Below, one piece after another: positions 11,249 to 23,540 of a stretch of DNA of 64,000 bases. Origin of the DNA: Ramazzottius varieornatus (lineage: Eukaryota; Tardigrada; Eutardigrada; Parachela; Ramazzottiidae); the NCBI GenBank assembly GCA_001949185.1, contig BDGG01000003.1:4461092-4525091 (forward strand), in the 5' to 3' direction. Both the position numbers and the translations under genes were made by a program. Position 1 is the stretch's first letter, and each line of letters starts with the position of its first letter. The notes beneath the pieces are model-generated. The model did not search any database. It saw only the letters and a list, made by a program, of their open reading frames with translations, and was not told where the DNA came from.

Positions 11249-13028
11249 GATGGCGGTTTCTTGGTGCAGAGGCGAAAGAAATGTTCCGTGAAATCTACAA
11301 GGGAGAAATTTAAATAAACGGAGCTTCTAACGCTGTAAAATGCGTGGACAAATTCTTGCAGAGACAAGACTGACTTCAAACGTTGGAAGTCCGAAATAGA
11401 ACTGCCAGGGAAATGGCAGCAGTGAAGTCGCAGAGAAGTTGGCTTGTCTTATCACAATGACTAAATCAGTGGCACCCATGAGCACGTACATCAACAAGGA
11501 AGGGCTTGTCCACCCTCTTGCTAGCCTTCCTACTGATGATCCCACGATAACAATGGAACGGAATGCGATAGCACTGTTACTTGCCCTGCTTTCAGGCGCA
11601 CACTCAACGCCGTCGTGACGCGCCACTCTTGGCCATTCTGGGTATTCTGGCCATTGTCCACCATTAGTCCGTGGCTGGCGCAGCGTGCAAAGACTTCGTA
11701 ACAGCGCGCACGTGCGACAGCTGGCGCCGCCTGTAGACTATTGCATTTCCCTGTCTAAATTGCGCACTACGTCACTGCGTGGCGATGACGTCGGGCAGAC
11801 TATTTCTTTCCGATTTGTTGTTCTCGCTACAGTTACTTGTTCCTACTGCGACCCGAGGAGATTGGCTCCTTTTCTGGGCTAGCACGGAACACTGTAGAGG
11901 AATCACCCTTTTTCGGTGATTCAAGGTGGCTCGACGGAAGTCACGGTCATAATATTCAGAGATATGTTTTTGAACTCTGCACGCTATGCATTGCTTGATG
12001 AAACAGATAGTTTTCCAAATAAACAACCTCATTGTCGTGAATATGTCAAAGATCAACTTCCGGAGCATCCGATCCGTGCTGGTATGCATCACATTGATGC
12101 CAGATATCCGGACGACACACATGGCGACACGCCAACCTACGATGATTAATGAGGAAGGACGCTGTGAGAACAGGAAGTAGAATCTGAGCCTAATTAAACG
12201 CTCATTAAGGCAGATATCGACCTGAATGAGCTGGCATCAAGTTGCAAAACCTGATGTTGAATTTTATCCTTTCTATTGATCAAATACCCTCTCAAGTCTC
12301 GCCAGTAATGAGAGGGTCTTCAGCACGCGGTTCCTTCTGTGCAGCGGAAACAATATGGTGTTTGTCCAGTTTGTACAGCCGGCGGGTTACGTAAATCTGT
12401 TGGCAATAGATTGGTAATTCCGGCCCCACATAAAATCTCCATTACAAGGCAAAACTCTAATGCTCAAACGCTGCTACAATGATCCACTGAATGAAAGGAA
12501 GAGACGACCTTACAGCTATAGCTGGCTCAACAGCACAACACAACGTGGCAGCTAGTATTCAATGTCAGAAAGCCGTAGAAATGCCGAAAGTTACGTGATT
12601 GGACTCGGGATAGGGGAATGAGGCGTCAGCTTCCTGCTCCTGGGTACTCGTACTGTATTCCCCGACTCCCGCTTGCCGTCCACGCTTCCTTCGCGGTGCA
12701 TCCCGTCAACAGGAACTGGCTATAACTAACCTCACCATGACTCTAAAGTGTCACGCTAGCTTCAGTTTATGTCATGCATTGTTATTGTTCGAAATGTCGC
12801 CCATAGTTGCTTCTTCTCTATGAATGCGTGTTCAGTAGCCGAGGCTCTGGTTTCCGGCTGTAAAATTACGCCTGTCCCGGCTTGTTACGCTTCTAACAAG
12901 CATGCACGCTCAGTCGTCAAAGTCCTGTGTAACTCGTATACCCTACAATCCCAGTCGTCTTTTGATCAGACCTTGAAGGTGTCTGCTCTTGACACTGAAG
13001 TCCGTCGCTTACCTTTGATTCTCGCCTA
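11249..13028. other. Gene-free stretch
   Basis: No supported gene. Minus-strand readings at 11626-11327 (TSPSLLMYVLMGATDLVIVI) and 12122-11772 (LRKLIFDIFTTMRLFIWK) look faintly like seven-transmembrane receptor pieces but have no splice or start support. The right part holds the promoter of the Ras-like gene. Confidence 0.4.
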
Positions 13029-15693
13029 ATGCCCATGTTTCCGGACCATTCCCCGCACCATTCACCGAGTAGATCGGGTCCCCGGACACCGAAGATGCCT
13101 ACGCGCCAAAGCCGGACTGGAGTACCGGAAAATAAAAACCTGAGATTAGTCAAGCGGGTTCAGAGAAAGTTGTCTGTCGCTTGCTTACCCGATCCGCGAA
13201 CCGACATCGTCAAGAAGGAACAACAGCGGCGCGTCACGGTTCTTGGAGCAGGTAAGGCCTTCTATATCAGATCATTAACCAGGTTCCTCACCGAAAACTT
13301 CCGTCTTTCACGGGGCGCCTGTAAGGACATGCAGAAAATAAACCGGATTTTGGGACGTCGGCAAACGGCTCGAATATCATCTCTTTCCCAAGTGGCGCAC
13401 ACATTCAGCCAACAACAATGAAGACATGCGTTACTTGAGATCCAATGGTGTTCAGCGCCTTTGTCGGCGTCGCATCTATTAAATTCTTAATTTTATTATT
13501 CCAAGCATTCTATTTTGATATATTAAGGAAAAAATTGGTTTCGAAAATGAATTTCGATGGAAAAATTGTACGTGGCTTTCGGCGTGAATACACAAATTGC
13601 CTTGGCTGGAAGACGAATGGCCTTGTCACTTGTCCATTACTACGCCCATCAACATTCCATCAGCTGATCAAGTCGAAGGTTCCTCGAGAGGGATCGCGTG
13701 GGAAATGTTCAAGGAAAAGCCGTGCTAATTTAATTATTGTCCGACATACCGTGGCGGCGTCCGGGAAGGAACTTCGATACCCAAAATCAATCCCTACGGC
13801 TGCCGCGAGTGTGTCATATCGTAATGTGGATAAATTGTCAAATCGTCTGCGTTGACCAAGCATGCAGCCGCCGCCGGATAAGGCGCGCTCAACGGGGAAC
13901 CTTCAACTTGGGCCTGTCTGGAAGACCTTGTTATTGCGGTCAACTGTGATTAATGGTCCTGTCTGATGAGGTCTGCAAAATGGAAAGCACACGCCTCTGT
14001 TTTTCTTGTTTCAGCAAACACCGGGAAGAGCGCCATCATCACACAGTTCCTTTATGAAAGGTAATCGCGCCAGTCACTCGAACTCCATACTGCTGTGTTT
14101 TTGTGGTACAGTGAAAAAACTGCTCACATCCAGCCAAACGAAAAACCCAATCAGAAAGTTTACCCTAGAAAAAAAATTTTCTATTGTGGAATTAACAAAC
14201 TGAGTTCGACGGAAACAAACGAACTGAACCAGAGCGTCATCACAAGTGGCGCACGCGTCCGATGTTACAGGCTAAGAGTCTGCGCCACTTGAGAAAAAGA
14301 TTTGTCTCAAATCATTTGCCAGCGTTTCAAGTATGGCACAGAATCAAACTCAAAACGAAACGGTGTTTGATTTTTGTTCAGGTATCCGTACAGATACAAG
14401 AAGACCGTGGATGAGCTCCATAGAGCAGAATACCTCATCCAGAATCAAGGTCTCGTTCTGGAGATCCTCGACACTTCCGGATATTTCGAGTTTCCGGCGA
14501 TGCGCGAGTTAGCCATCCGGAAGAGTGATGCCTTTATCCTCGTCTTCAGCGTCGACAATGAAGCTTCTTTAGAAGAAATGAAGGGTATCCGAGAAGAAAT
14601 CCTCCAGATCAAGCGAGGTCCCGATCCTGGTCCAGATGAGGAAGAACCTAGGCCAAAAATACCAACGGTCGTGGTCGCGAACAAGGCGGACATTCCAGTC
14701 GAAGATTGGGCTGTCAGCCGCGAATACGTCGAACTTCTGGTAAAGCTTTTATATTTTATAGACCTTGTGTCTTTATATGTTTTGATTTTTTATCTAAATC
14801 TATTTGTCGAGTAACGGAGTGGTATTTTAGAATTTTAAAACAATTCACAAAAGTGGCGCACGATCTCAGCCAGTAAAAATTAAAACGTACGCCGCTTGCG
14901 ATGAAGACCTGGGTGAAGTCATTTTCCGACCACCAGAGTGGTTTGATAATAGGTGAGTTTTATTTCTGGGTTGGACGAGGTTAGGCATGAGCTTCCTTTA
15001 AGAACGAAAAAGTTATTAGCTTGTGAAAGATCTTAAAAAGCCCTCCTTTAGCCGCCTTTGCAGACAGATTCAATAACGATTCTTGCGGCTGACCCCTTTT
15101 AGTGAACCTCCTTTGCGACGTTAACACGATTCTCGCGTGATTTCCAATGAGAAATTTCCACAATATCGACAGATGCTGGATTTATCCATTATATTCGATC
15201 TTTTGACATCTACTTGCATCGTACTTGCACTGTACTTGCAGTCGAGTGGTAGCACCTCACAACCCTTTCATGTTCTTCACAGGTGAAGTGCGACTGGGGT
15301 TCCTGCGGCTACATTGAGGCCTCTGCAAAGACCAATTACAACATTGTAGAAATCTTCAAAGGCAAGTTTAGAGTTACTCATTGGCCTCGTTTACCGGAAT
15401 CATTAAAATTTTCCACCTCACTTTCAGAACTCTTGGTTCAAGCCAACATCCAATACGCACTGAGCCCTGCAATCAAGCGTCGTCGTGAGTCCATGCCCAA
15501 CGTCTTCCCACCTATCCCCCGGAATAGCCTGACTTCGGAGCAACGAGCTACTGACCTAGACGAATCCCTCATGGAGCACCTTCAACTTCCCTCTGGAGCT
15601 AACTCGCGCCAAGGTAGCATCAGCGGAGCCAGTTCGCGACGAGGCAGCACCCTCACTGCGCCCACGAAACGCGATTCCTGCAACATCTCGTGA
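13029..15693 (+). CDS. Ras-like small GTPase, Rhes/Dexras (RASD)-like with CAAX end
   Basis: Five exons: 13029-13251, 14015-14060, 14382-14739, 15283-15361, 15428-15693 (972 nt, 323 aa). The last intron is GC-AG. The N-terminal extension of about 65 residues is basic and Ser/Pro-rich. The GTPase core shows the P-loop GAANTGKS (split across exons 1-2), DTSG for G3, NKAD for G4 and EASAK for G5. The 30-odd residue C-terminal extension has Ser/Arg clusters (SRQGSISGASSRRGS, possible kinase sites) and ends in CNIS, a plausible prenylated CAAX box like that of RASD1. The DTSG and FPAMREL context also fits the RASD/RASL branch better than classical Ras. Expected role: membrane-attached signalling switch. 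Which vertebrate subgroup it matches needs a tree. Confidence 0.9.
13355..13445. repeat. Intron-associated palindromic repeat
   Basis: GACGTCGGCAAACGG left end, CCAAGTGGCGCACAC ... CATGCGTTACTTGAG arms, in intron 1 (13252-14014) of the Ras-like gene. Confidence 0.8.
14215..14330. repeat. Intron-associated palindromic repeat
   Basis: CAAGTGGCGCACGC / GTCTGCGCCACTTGAG arms and CAAATCATTTGCCAGCG right end, in intron 2 (14061-14381) of the Ras-like gene. Confidence 0.85.
14840..14935. repeat. Intron-associated palindromic repeat
   Basis: AAAGTGGCGCACGA / CGTACGCCGCTTGCG arms in intron 3 (14740-15282) of the Ras-like gene. Confidence 0.8.
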
Positions 15694-16815
15694 ACGAGCA
15701 GTTCGTTATCCATTCGATCCCTTCCCGAAGAGGGATAATCATTTCAAGTAGGATAGACCTTGAGCTTGAGCTCTGGTTTCGCCTATTAGAGTCAAGTTCC
15801 ACCCAGATTAAAATATTTATTTGTTTTTTAACTACTTTATATGCAACTGTCAAGCTTACATAAGGTTCCTTCAATAGATTTATCGTTTAACTGTCTGTTT
15901 TCGGCTTGTCCAAATACTATCGATTCCCGATCCTTGTACTTCAGTGATACTCTCATCCAGCAGAGAGCAGTACATGCTATAAGGCTGGAGGATAGCGCCT
16001 GCAGATTAGGAACTTGTCAGTCGGTCTCTCGTTGCGCGAATTGACATGGAGAAGCGGAACCTCGCGTTCATTAACTGTCTTTTGAAACACTGAATGACGG
16101 GATAATGAAATGGGAACGTGTCTGAAACGGTCTGATGTAACTTACGGCGGAAATAAGGAAGTGCTCATGGAGTATGTTGACAGGGCCGGAAACAGCCTTG
16201 ACAAATTTCAAGTTCAAGTTCCACAAGCATCTGTCTTGATTGATAATCATTCCATGACGAGTGTCATTACAAGTGGTCTCTTCAATATCAAGCTCCCGGG
16301 GATATCCAGCTTCACACATTCTCAGCTTCCTCTCTTGGGTCCGAGCAGTATATTCAGCTTCCAGCGGCAGTGAGGCGTCAACCGCGAACTACAGAATCGC
16401 ACAACCGAAACTAGAGTAAGAGTCCATGTTGAGCCTAACAGAAACTTACCGTACATCAGCGCACGCCGCACGAGCCGCCTTCTCGCATTCCAGAGCCTAT
16501 CGAGGAGTAGCGAAATATCCTTCAACCGGCTACGATAGAAGGTATGAGGTAAGGATTCCAAGAAAGCAGAGACTACTGTCACTACTCTCTGCGAAAGACA
16601 AGAATCCAGAATTTGATGTCAGAAATTTAGAACTGACGACCAAAAAGCCAAAACAAAGTAAGAATTGACTTCCGGTCATAATGTTCCGGGGCGAGCCGCA
16701 CTATAGCCTGCCACCCCAAGTACAGAATGGGGAATATGGCGAGCAAACGCTGCAAACAGTCAACCACCTTAAACTGTGATGTCATCGGGCGTTTACGCGT
16801 GGGAACAGCTAGCTT
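15694..16815. other. Gene-free stretch after the Ras-like gene
   Basis: 3' flank of the Ras-like gene and spacer up to the transposon. No ORF with a recognisable domain and no palindromic repeat. Confidence 0.4.
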
Positions 16816-17125
16816 ACGAGGGGATTTTTCCAATCCGCCGCCTCTGATCCTCAAACCGACATCACAGGTGGATAGAGAAGAGTTTTCTCTATAGTCTGAA
16901 CCGGAAACCTGGTCATCTTTCCGTTTCTGGAATAAACTGCAGGAACCGGAAGTTACGTTAAAATTAGGGCGGTACTGTACATTGACCGAGGCACAATCAA
17001 TAAGCTTGATTGACTCATAGTTGATTGGCCAAAATTGATTGTTCCTTCCATCATATGAGCTTGTCGCTGTCGCATGACGCATCTTTTGTTGATTCTCTCC
17101 TCCATAATCTTCCCACAACACTGCG

Positions 17126-18213
17126 ATGTACTCCATCAATCCCTTGAACGTGCTAAAGCTCCTGGAAGAGGAATACAAACTCTGGTATCAACCGGACGAT
17201 GCGCCAAGTGAAGCGGACAAGCAGCTGAAAGACCTTATCAAAGGTAGGTATTTTTCCGAAGGTTCAGTGCAGAAGTAAGAGGTTTTGTTTCACCGGATTG
17301 TTGGAATATTCTAGATCTTATTGACATCAAAATTGCTCGAAGCGACAGTCCTGTGCTGGAGGTTGAAGAGGACTTGCAGGGGGACCTACAGCTCGACGGG
17401 CTAACGTTCGACGACTTTGAAAAGACGGCGGGTGATGCTAACCTGTTGAACGGTAGCGCTGAACGTTATTTCGTCGAAGATGATCGCTTGAGCGAGCTCG
17501 TTACAAGTGACACTGAACCTTCGTCCCACGAAATATTTGTTCCGCGACTCCCAGATCCAAGAGTTCCGTCAAGCCAAGCTATCAATCTCGACTAAAAGAA
17601 ACGTGCTGTTGATTACTGGTGTAACGTTACAGCAAAGAAACGGCGGAGCTTGTCTTCAGTCCGAAACCATTTCACAAAAGTTCGGGACGAACGACAGCTA
17701 AGAGACTGGAAGAAACAGCTAGCTGAAGGCGGATCCCGATTCGACAAATTGAAAGTCATTCGCTTGGAGACAGCAAAGCAGTACTTCATGGCCAAGCAGA
17801 AGAGACAAGTAGTCAAGGATTTGGATCTTCAACGATGGGCGATAACCGCGAATAATGATGTGGATCTGCCTGGTTTCACCGCTTCGCCGTACTGGGTGTC
17901 AAAATTCAAACGGTAATTGATATCGTGCAAGAATTTACTTATCAATTTAACGAAGGCAAATCTTCTGTATTTGAACGTCGGCAAACGATTTCACCTGAAT
18001 CGTCTGTTCAAGTAGCGCACGTTACCGTACTCAATAAGTGACAGCGGCGCCGCTTGAAAAAAAACGACCTTTTCCAATCTGCTGGCAGTGTTCCGATGAC
18101 ATTTATGCTATTTTGGCAGGTACTCTGGAATAGTTGATCGAAAGATAACGAAGTTCGTCACAAAGAAGTCCCTTGATGATGTTCATCATTTCTGTACCAT
18201 CTACCTGCCTTAA
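17126..18213 (+). CDS. Truncated transposase-like protein with CENP-B/Tc5-type helix-turn-helix
   Basis: Exons 17126-17243 and from 17315, a third coding stretch from about 17638 to 17915, then a last exon 18121-18213 that ends in TAA. The join between the second and third stretches is unclear because the second frame runs to a stop at 17595. The third and fourth stretches join to read WVSKFKRYSGIVDRKITKF, which matches the W-x3-F-x2-R/K-x2-I/L motif of the second CENP-B/HTH_Tnp_Tc5 DNA-binding helix-turn-helix, preceded by a basic helical stretch. No catalytic DDE domain follows. It is enclosed by the 150-bp inverted repeats, so it is most likely a remnant or derivative of that transposon's own gene. 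Confidence 0.5.
17970..18095. repeat. Palindromic repeat inside the transposon's intron
   Basis: AACGTCGGCAAACGA left end, CAAGTAGCGCACG ... GCGCCGCTTGAA arms, in the intron between the last two exons of the transposase-like gene. Confidence 0.75.
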
Positions 18214-18440
18214 TGTTTTTTTGAATTTTCCACTAGATGTCTTTACGAGGACGGAAGTTACAGGTTAACTTGTAGCGCCACCTGTGTTGAAATTTTGACG
18301 TAACTTCCGGTTCCTGCAGTTTATTCCAGGAACGGAAAGATGACCAGGTTTCCGGTTCAGACTATAGAGAAAACTCTTCTCTATCCACCTGTGATGTCGG
18401 TTTGAGGATCAGAGGCGGCGGATTAGAAAAAACCCCTCGT

Positions 18441-20859
18441 TAGGTGAAATGTGAGAAAATGACTTGAACCAGTCCTTGTTCTCAAGTTGTACTGCTGAGT
18501 GGAAAGTAAATTTTGTACCCATATTTATTTACCTCTAATGACCTCCCTCGAAAGCTCCGGAGTTTAATTACTTAACTTCCCCTTGCCTCGCCGTCGCGTA
18601 TTATCGGATGAATTGATGATTCTGATCATAATTTACACATGGACCCTACCCCGCACACCCATAGGGAACGAGCTGTAGCTCTCACGTGACCAAAAACGCC
18701 TGATAACCAAACATGCCCAAATTGCACCAGTAGGACTAACTTTTCATGGCCAACAATACTCCTGCTGGTAACGTCTTCAAAAAACCACATTATCACGTGA
18801 TACAACCGAAACTACCACCAATCATGGCGAAAATGAAGAACTTTGCTTTGCAAACCACCCCCTACACCTCGAATCCTTCCAGCCAATTGCACTCCCCCAC
18901 TCAAACACATTTCGCAAAGTGGATGTAACACAAGCACATTATAATGACCAGTGCAGCCCCCTGTTGTATCAATGAATTGAGCAGTGTTGGTCCGATCATT
19001 ACAATTGATAATGAAAATGACCAAAAACGACCGTTTTGGAATTCCAATATGACAATTAGAACTGGGAATCCCAGGCCGGACAGTTCCAATATTAATTAGA
19101 ATTGCAATTAGAATTCCAAAAATAGAAGCAATTTTAATTGGTAATCGGAATACTGACAATAGTAATTCGAATTACTGAACTGGAGCCAGCAACGCGGTAA
19201 AACGCACGTGAGTATTTGGTTTTGGACTTTCTACATGATTTGGTGCTTGATTGGGTGAATGTGTATGCGTACGTGCATGTCGCACGAGGCAGCACGGCAC
19301 GATGCTTACTGTATTGCTTCGCGAACCATGCGCGGCGGATTGATGTACGCGCGAAGTTTAACCCCGGTCCTGATGTTTTTCCTCACCAACCCCCTAAGGA
19401 TTGTTTCGCGAGTATAACGACGTGCGCGCAGGGCTTCAGGAAACGTTACAATATCTGTTTTCATCAGCGCATCCGTGTTCAGTGCCACGAGTATAACAAA
19501 TCTTGAGCTAAACATTCATCAGCCATAGGTCGCTCATGGAACGACAGGCTTAAGTTGCTTTAAAACGTCATGTACAGGATATTCGATTTAAAAACGAACC
19601 ACACAAATTGGAATAATTTCAATTGCTCTCGTGAGTTGAATTCCGATTAATTTGCAATTGCTAGTTCAGCTGAGCTGAGTCTGACGTAATGGAAATTGCT
19701 GCCGCTGAGGTATTCCGATTAATCGTAATTGCAATTAGAATCGAAAAAGTCATATTGGAGCAACACTGGAATTGAGTGACATTAGTGTCAATCCTTTTAC
19801 CACCCGATATTAGGCGCAAACCAGATAGGCCAGAACAGCTGACGCAACACACGTCTTAGGCGTAACCGCATCACATGTGACCGCACTGTCGAACCCGTAC
19901 CGACGTACCTCACAAAAGAAACAAGGGAGCTGGTCAAAATTGGGCATACTAAATTTCACTCACCTTACGTCACCGTTCATGTGTTCAGTGACGACAGGCA
20001 GACGAAATTTAACTTGACTGACTCGTGGGCTCTGCCACATGCTTGGCTGAGTTTGATTCTGCCAGCGCATGGCATGCATGTGCGTGTCATGCGCGATGGC
20101 CTCTAGTGCATTTCTGCGCTGAGTCTGGTACTGCCTCCCACAACCGGCGGTGGGTGCGCTGCGTGGGGGCGCGTGGCAAAAGGATTGGCACTAAGTGACA
20201 TTGTAGTACGGCACGTCCCAGTGCTGTAAACAGTTCACGAGGCTGGCAGATCCAGAGCACGGAGGCAGCGAAGCCGCCGGAGTGCGTTACGGTAGGGGGT
20301 ACAGGGGGCGCGGTCACGTTTTCGAGTCTGTACATGATGTGTCGATGAGTTTTCGAGCTCTCCGACGCACAGAGGAGCGTTGTCTCGAACTTTGGGTTTC
20401 AGTTCGAGACAACGGGTCTCTCTTCCTGCTCATTTCTTTTCTGTTGTGAGGTCAAGTCTTTTAAGTATTCGCATGTGTTTGTGCTCATGGAGGAGGTTAT
20501 CGGTCAGCTACCTCAGCCTGCTGTGGTTGCTCTTTAGTTTTCGCTCCTCGAGCAAGAAAACGTGCTGATATACTGTAATAACTAAGCAATAATAGCGCGA
20601 GTATTACGTCACATTCGTCTACAGCTATTTTCTACAGCTTTACTGGATCGTGATTAGATAGTGCCGGGCATGCGTTTGCGCCTTTAACAGTATTTGACGA
20701 CTGCTACTTGTACCAGCACCCTACTGTTTGTTTTCTTCATGTTTCTAATTACTGATCACACGTCACCAAACATAATATACCCTTCAATTCATTTCAATGG
20801 AAGAAAACAGCTACCGGTGGCGAAAACGCGACTGTTGATATCTAGAAGCAAACAATGCT
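18441..20859. other. Gene-free, partly AT-rich stretch
   Basis: No supported gene and no palindromic repeat. Runs around 19000-19170 and 19600-19760 repeat AATTGCAATTAGAAT / GATTAATTTGCAATT in both orientations, probably decayed short transposon ends. Confidence 0.4.
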
Positions 20860-21650
20860 CTAAGACGCAGCAGCATCGTCAAGGTTAGAGATCAGATCGT
20901 TAGGTCGAAATCGAAGTTTATTACCGTCAGGTATGCAGACCAGCTGTTGCGCTATCTGGCCGAAGTCCCCTTCAGCAGAAACTTCGGTTCTGGACGGAAA
21001 GCGCTCTAAACCTCCTTTATGAGCAGAAGCCGGTGAGTCTACAGCTTTCATCCGTGATACGTTTGTCTGGACCGGCGGTGCGTTCTGCTCGGAGAGGGTC
21101 GCGGCCGTGGTCTCGATGCGCGACAAGAGATGTCGCAGCATGCAGATGTCCACTGGCGATAACAGTTTTTCCAGAGACTCTGCTGTGGATTTGGGATCGA
21201 AACACTTGCCGAGAACTCGGTAAACGCGGTCGAAGTCCAGGTTGTTCTTTTCGATCGGTTCTTTACTCCTCTCTGCAGTATCCACAGCTTGGAGGAAAGC
21301 CCCAAACCAGGAGGAACTGATAGGAGACGTATAAGAAACTGTCGACATCAGTCAGATCGCCATACCTGTTTCAGGAGCATGGGCAGTTCAGGAATGTTCG
21401 CGTGCATGTATCCCACCGGATTCGGGGCGAACAGCGGTTTGGCCGCCTGTGGGAAGAACCCGATTACTGTATCGGCTGAGAAAATACCGCGATGGTTCCT
21501 TCGCCGTCCACTCGTCATGCTCACAGGATCATGCAGTAGTCAAAACAGGCCACCATGGAAAAAAGAGATCGCTAGAAGCTTACCATGACGTGCTGGCTGT
21601 TGAGGCCACAGAACAGATCGAAGTTCTTCGCGCCGTGAACCGGCGTCTTA
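20860..21650 (-). CDS. Unrecognised gene fragment with a splice-phase conflict
   Basis: Three pieces read well on the minus strand: one ending KNFDLFCGLNSQHVM before a donor near 21590, an exon 21446-21366 (AAKPLFAPNPVGYMHANIPE...), and an ORF from about 21316 to 20860 (SWFGAFLQAVDTAERSK ... ending DLISNLDDAAAS). A good 49-bp intron lies between the last two, but joining them puts the ORF out of frame by one base, and the exon otherwise reads into a stop. Either the gene is broken, the assembly has a one-base error, or the pieces belong to different transcripts. No known domain was recognised. Confidence 0.35.
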
Positions 21651-21764
21651 GACTTTTCTTCTCAGCAGCTGAACGAAGACATCCACCTTACGAGAAAACA
21701 TGGACCGCAATTTTTCGTTTTCAAATTTCGAGAAACGTGAAACAAAAAAGAAGTCTAGCACAAG

Positions 21765-23540
21765 CTAAACTTCCTGGTTCCGAGTACCCAGAACATAGAA
21801 GATTTCTTCTAGACCACGAAAGAATGGAAAGGTTCCCAAAGCACAGACAGCATTTCCTCTGTATGTCTACACTAAAACGCTGTCTAAAAAGTCTGAGGAT
21901 CTTTTCTTCCGTGTGGTTTGCAACTCTCGTCCCGACTCCTATCAGCAGACTCGCCGCCGAAGGACCGAAACTTTCGTAGATCTCGACATCAACTGGAAAA
22001 AGTACCGACCTTCCGGGTTCCGATACCTTGTCCGCTTGAGATCTTCGGCTTTGTTGGCTGCATAACCCGCGTTCCCCGCTGATCCACCAACATTACTGTC
22101 ACACAGCGTGTCCATACAGGTGACGTCCCACACTAGAGCCTCACCTTCCTTCCTTCCAAGGAGCGAGCGTCATTCCGTCCGGCCGCTTGCGAGTGTCGTC
22201 TCTCAGGACACCATTGGACTCGAGTACTGCATGGGACTAACAAGTCACCAAAGTACGGCACAACGACTCGTTCAGGGCTGAGTACCGACGGTGCCGGCCA
22301 GCACTGTACTTACAGCTTAGTCAATGTCTTCCGTAGACGTCAACCGTTGCTGAACATCTGCAGGTGTGCGGTTCACAGATAGGCACGCCCAGTCTCGAGC
22401 CTACCGGGATTCGCGGACTGTCGTCATCGAGAATGTTGCCCAGGCAGGATGCTGGCAAGGCATTCAGCCACGCTCCCGACTCCTTCGTCGATACCGCTTG
22501 CATTCTTGCCTTTTCCGTTAGTGGGCTTGCCTGGAGAACTTCGCAAAAGTTCCTTTCGACAATCGGCAAGTCCCACATGCGCTGGAGGATGCGAACGGCC
22601 GCCAGCGAGAGTCCAGTTCTCAACACCTCCATCCATGATGTCAACTCAGCCGCGCACAGTTAATCCAGGTCGAAGTCAGCAACCAGGAGGTGACCAGTGA
22701 CTTAGCAGAAGAAATAGGGGCCAAGTAGGCCGAGAGGGCAATTTCTTCTGCTCGGCGAAGGCCAAGTCCACCTTTTGCGACTGGAAGGCTTGCTTGTTTC
22801 CAGACCGGATCCGTCATGTTGGTGTCTGTAATCCTTGCGGCGCTTATGCAAAGAACATCATCAAAGTTACGGAGCAGATCTCGAAATTTCTACACAGGAC
22901 TACATCGCAGAACGCATGACAACTTTGGCAGAAATAAAGGATTCTTTAACACAACTAAAGCCTGATGGGCAGCTAGTTTTCCCAGTCTTGATGCCATTAG
23001 CTCTGCTTGGCGAGTCTTCTCCTGTAATACTGCTAGTACCGCCTCCGGAAGGACAGGAGCCTCTGGAAGGACAGGAGCATCAGCTCCACACTGCTGAGGG
23101 GGTGACTGTCGGGAAAATAGCTTTCGCGTGCGATTTGGTTGTCAGCTGTTCCTTCTTGCTACCGCCAAAGACGAAGATTTCACACTTGTCCATGTTGAGG
23201 TCAAGACCAAGACTCGCACACTGATCGGCTACCCGCTGGAAGTCTTCAATTACCCTGTCGACATCCTCTCCAATTTTGGTATCATCGAGATTATAGAAGG
23301 CTCGGCGAAGCTAAGATAAGCCGCTTTAGCCGTTCTTAGCCGTGGCTAAAATTATTTTAGCCGCGGCTAAAGCAGCTAAAATACTTTTAGCAACGGCTAG
23401 AATGTATTGTACGGCTAAAGCGGCTTATTTTAGCTCAGCCGACCCTTCTATAATCGAGATACCGGCAGTTGAAGTCGGACTTCAAGGACTTGGACAGCTC
23501 TTCAAGGACTTGGACAACGGAAAACACGGTGTGATTCGTG
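21765..23540 (-). mobile_element. Decayed non-LTR retrotransposon (reverse transcriptase relic)
   Basis: Minus-strand pieces in changing frames match the C-terminal half of LINE reverse transcriptases in order: SLKSDFNCRYLD (catalytic YLDD region, about 23470), GLDLNMDKCEIFVFGG (about 23200), SGAWLNALPASCLGNILDDD and RLGVPICEPHTCRC (22530-22350), VWDVTCMDTLC (22130), then FPVDVEIYESFGPSAASLL and RQRFSVDIQ (22000-21850). Several stops and frameshifts separate them, so it is dead. A hAT-like MITE interrupts it at 23292-23452. No endonuclease or poly-A tail was identified. Confidence 0.8.
23292..23452. mobile_element. 161-bp hAT-like MITE with 8-bp target duplication
   Basis: Inverted ends TATAGAAGGCTCGGC / GCCGACCCTTCTATA with palindromic TTAGCCGCGGCTAAA-type core. 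Both sides carry ATCGAGAT (23284-23291 and 23453-23460), an 8-bp duplication typical of hAT elements. It splits the reverse transcriptase YLDD coding region. Confidence 0.85.

Larger units (their letters stand above)
16816..18440 (+). mobile_element. DNA transposon with 150-bp terminal inverted repeats
   Basis: Positions 16816-16965 and 18291-18440 are near-identical inverted repeats of about 150 bp (ends ACGAGGGG.../...CCCCTCGT), with only a handful of mismatches. Between them lies a spliced plus-strand coding region resembling the DNA-binding part of a transposase. No DDE catalytic domain fits in the 1.3 kb interior, so the element is non-autonomous. The target duplication could not be fixed with confidence. 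Long inverted repeats of this near-identity suggest recent activity. Confidence 0.85.

Noticed and set aside
11327-12122. Minus-strand readings that resemble TM1-TM2 of a class A GPCR (SPSLLMYVLMGATDLVIVI).
   Set aside because: No start, no matching acceptors or donors and no later helices in order; the order of the two ORFs does not fit a receptor.
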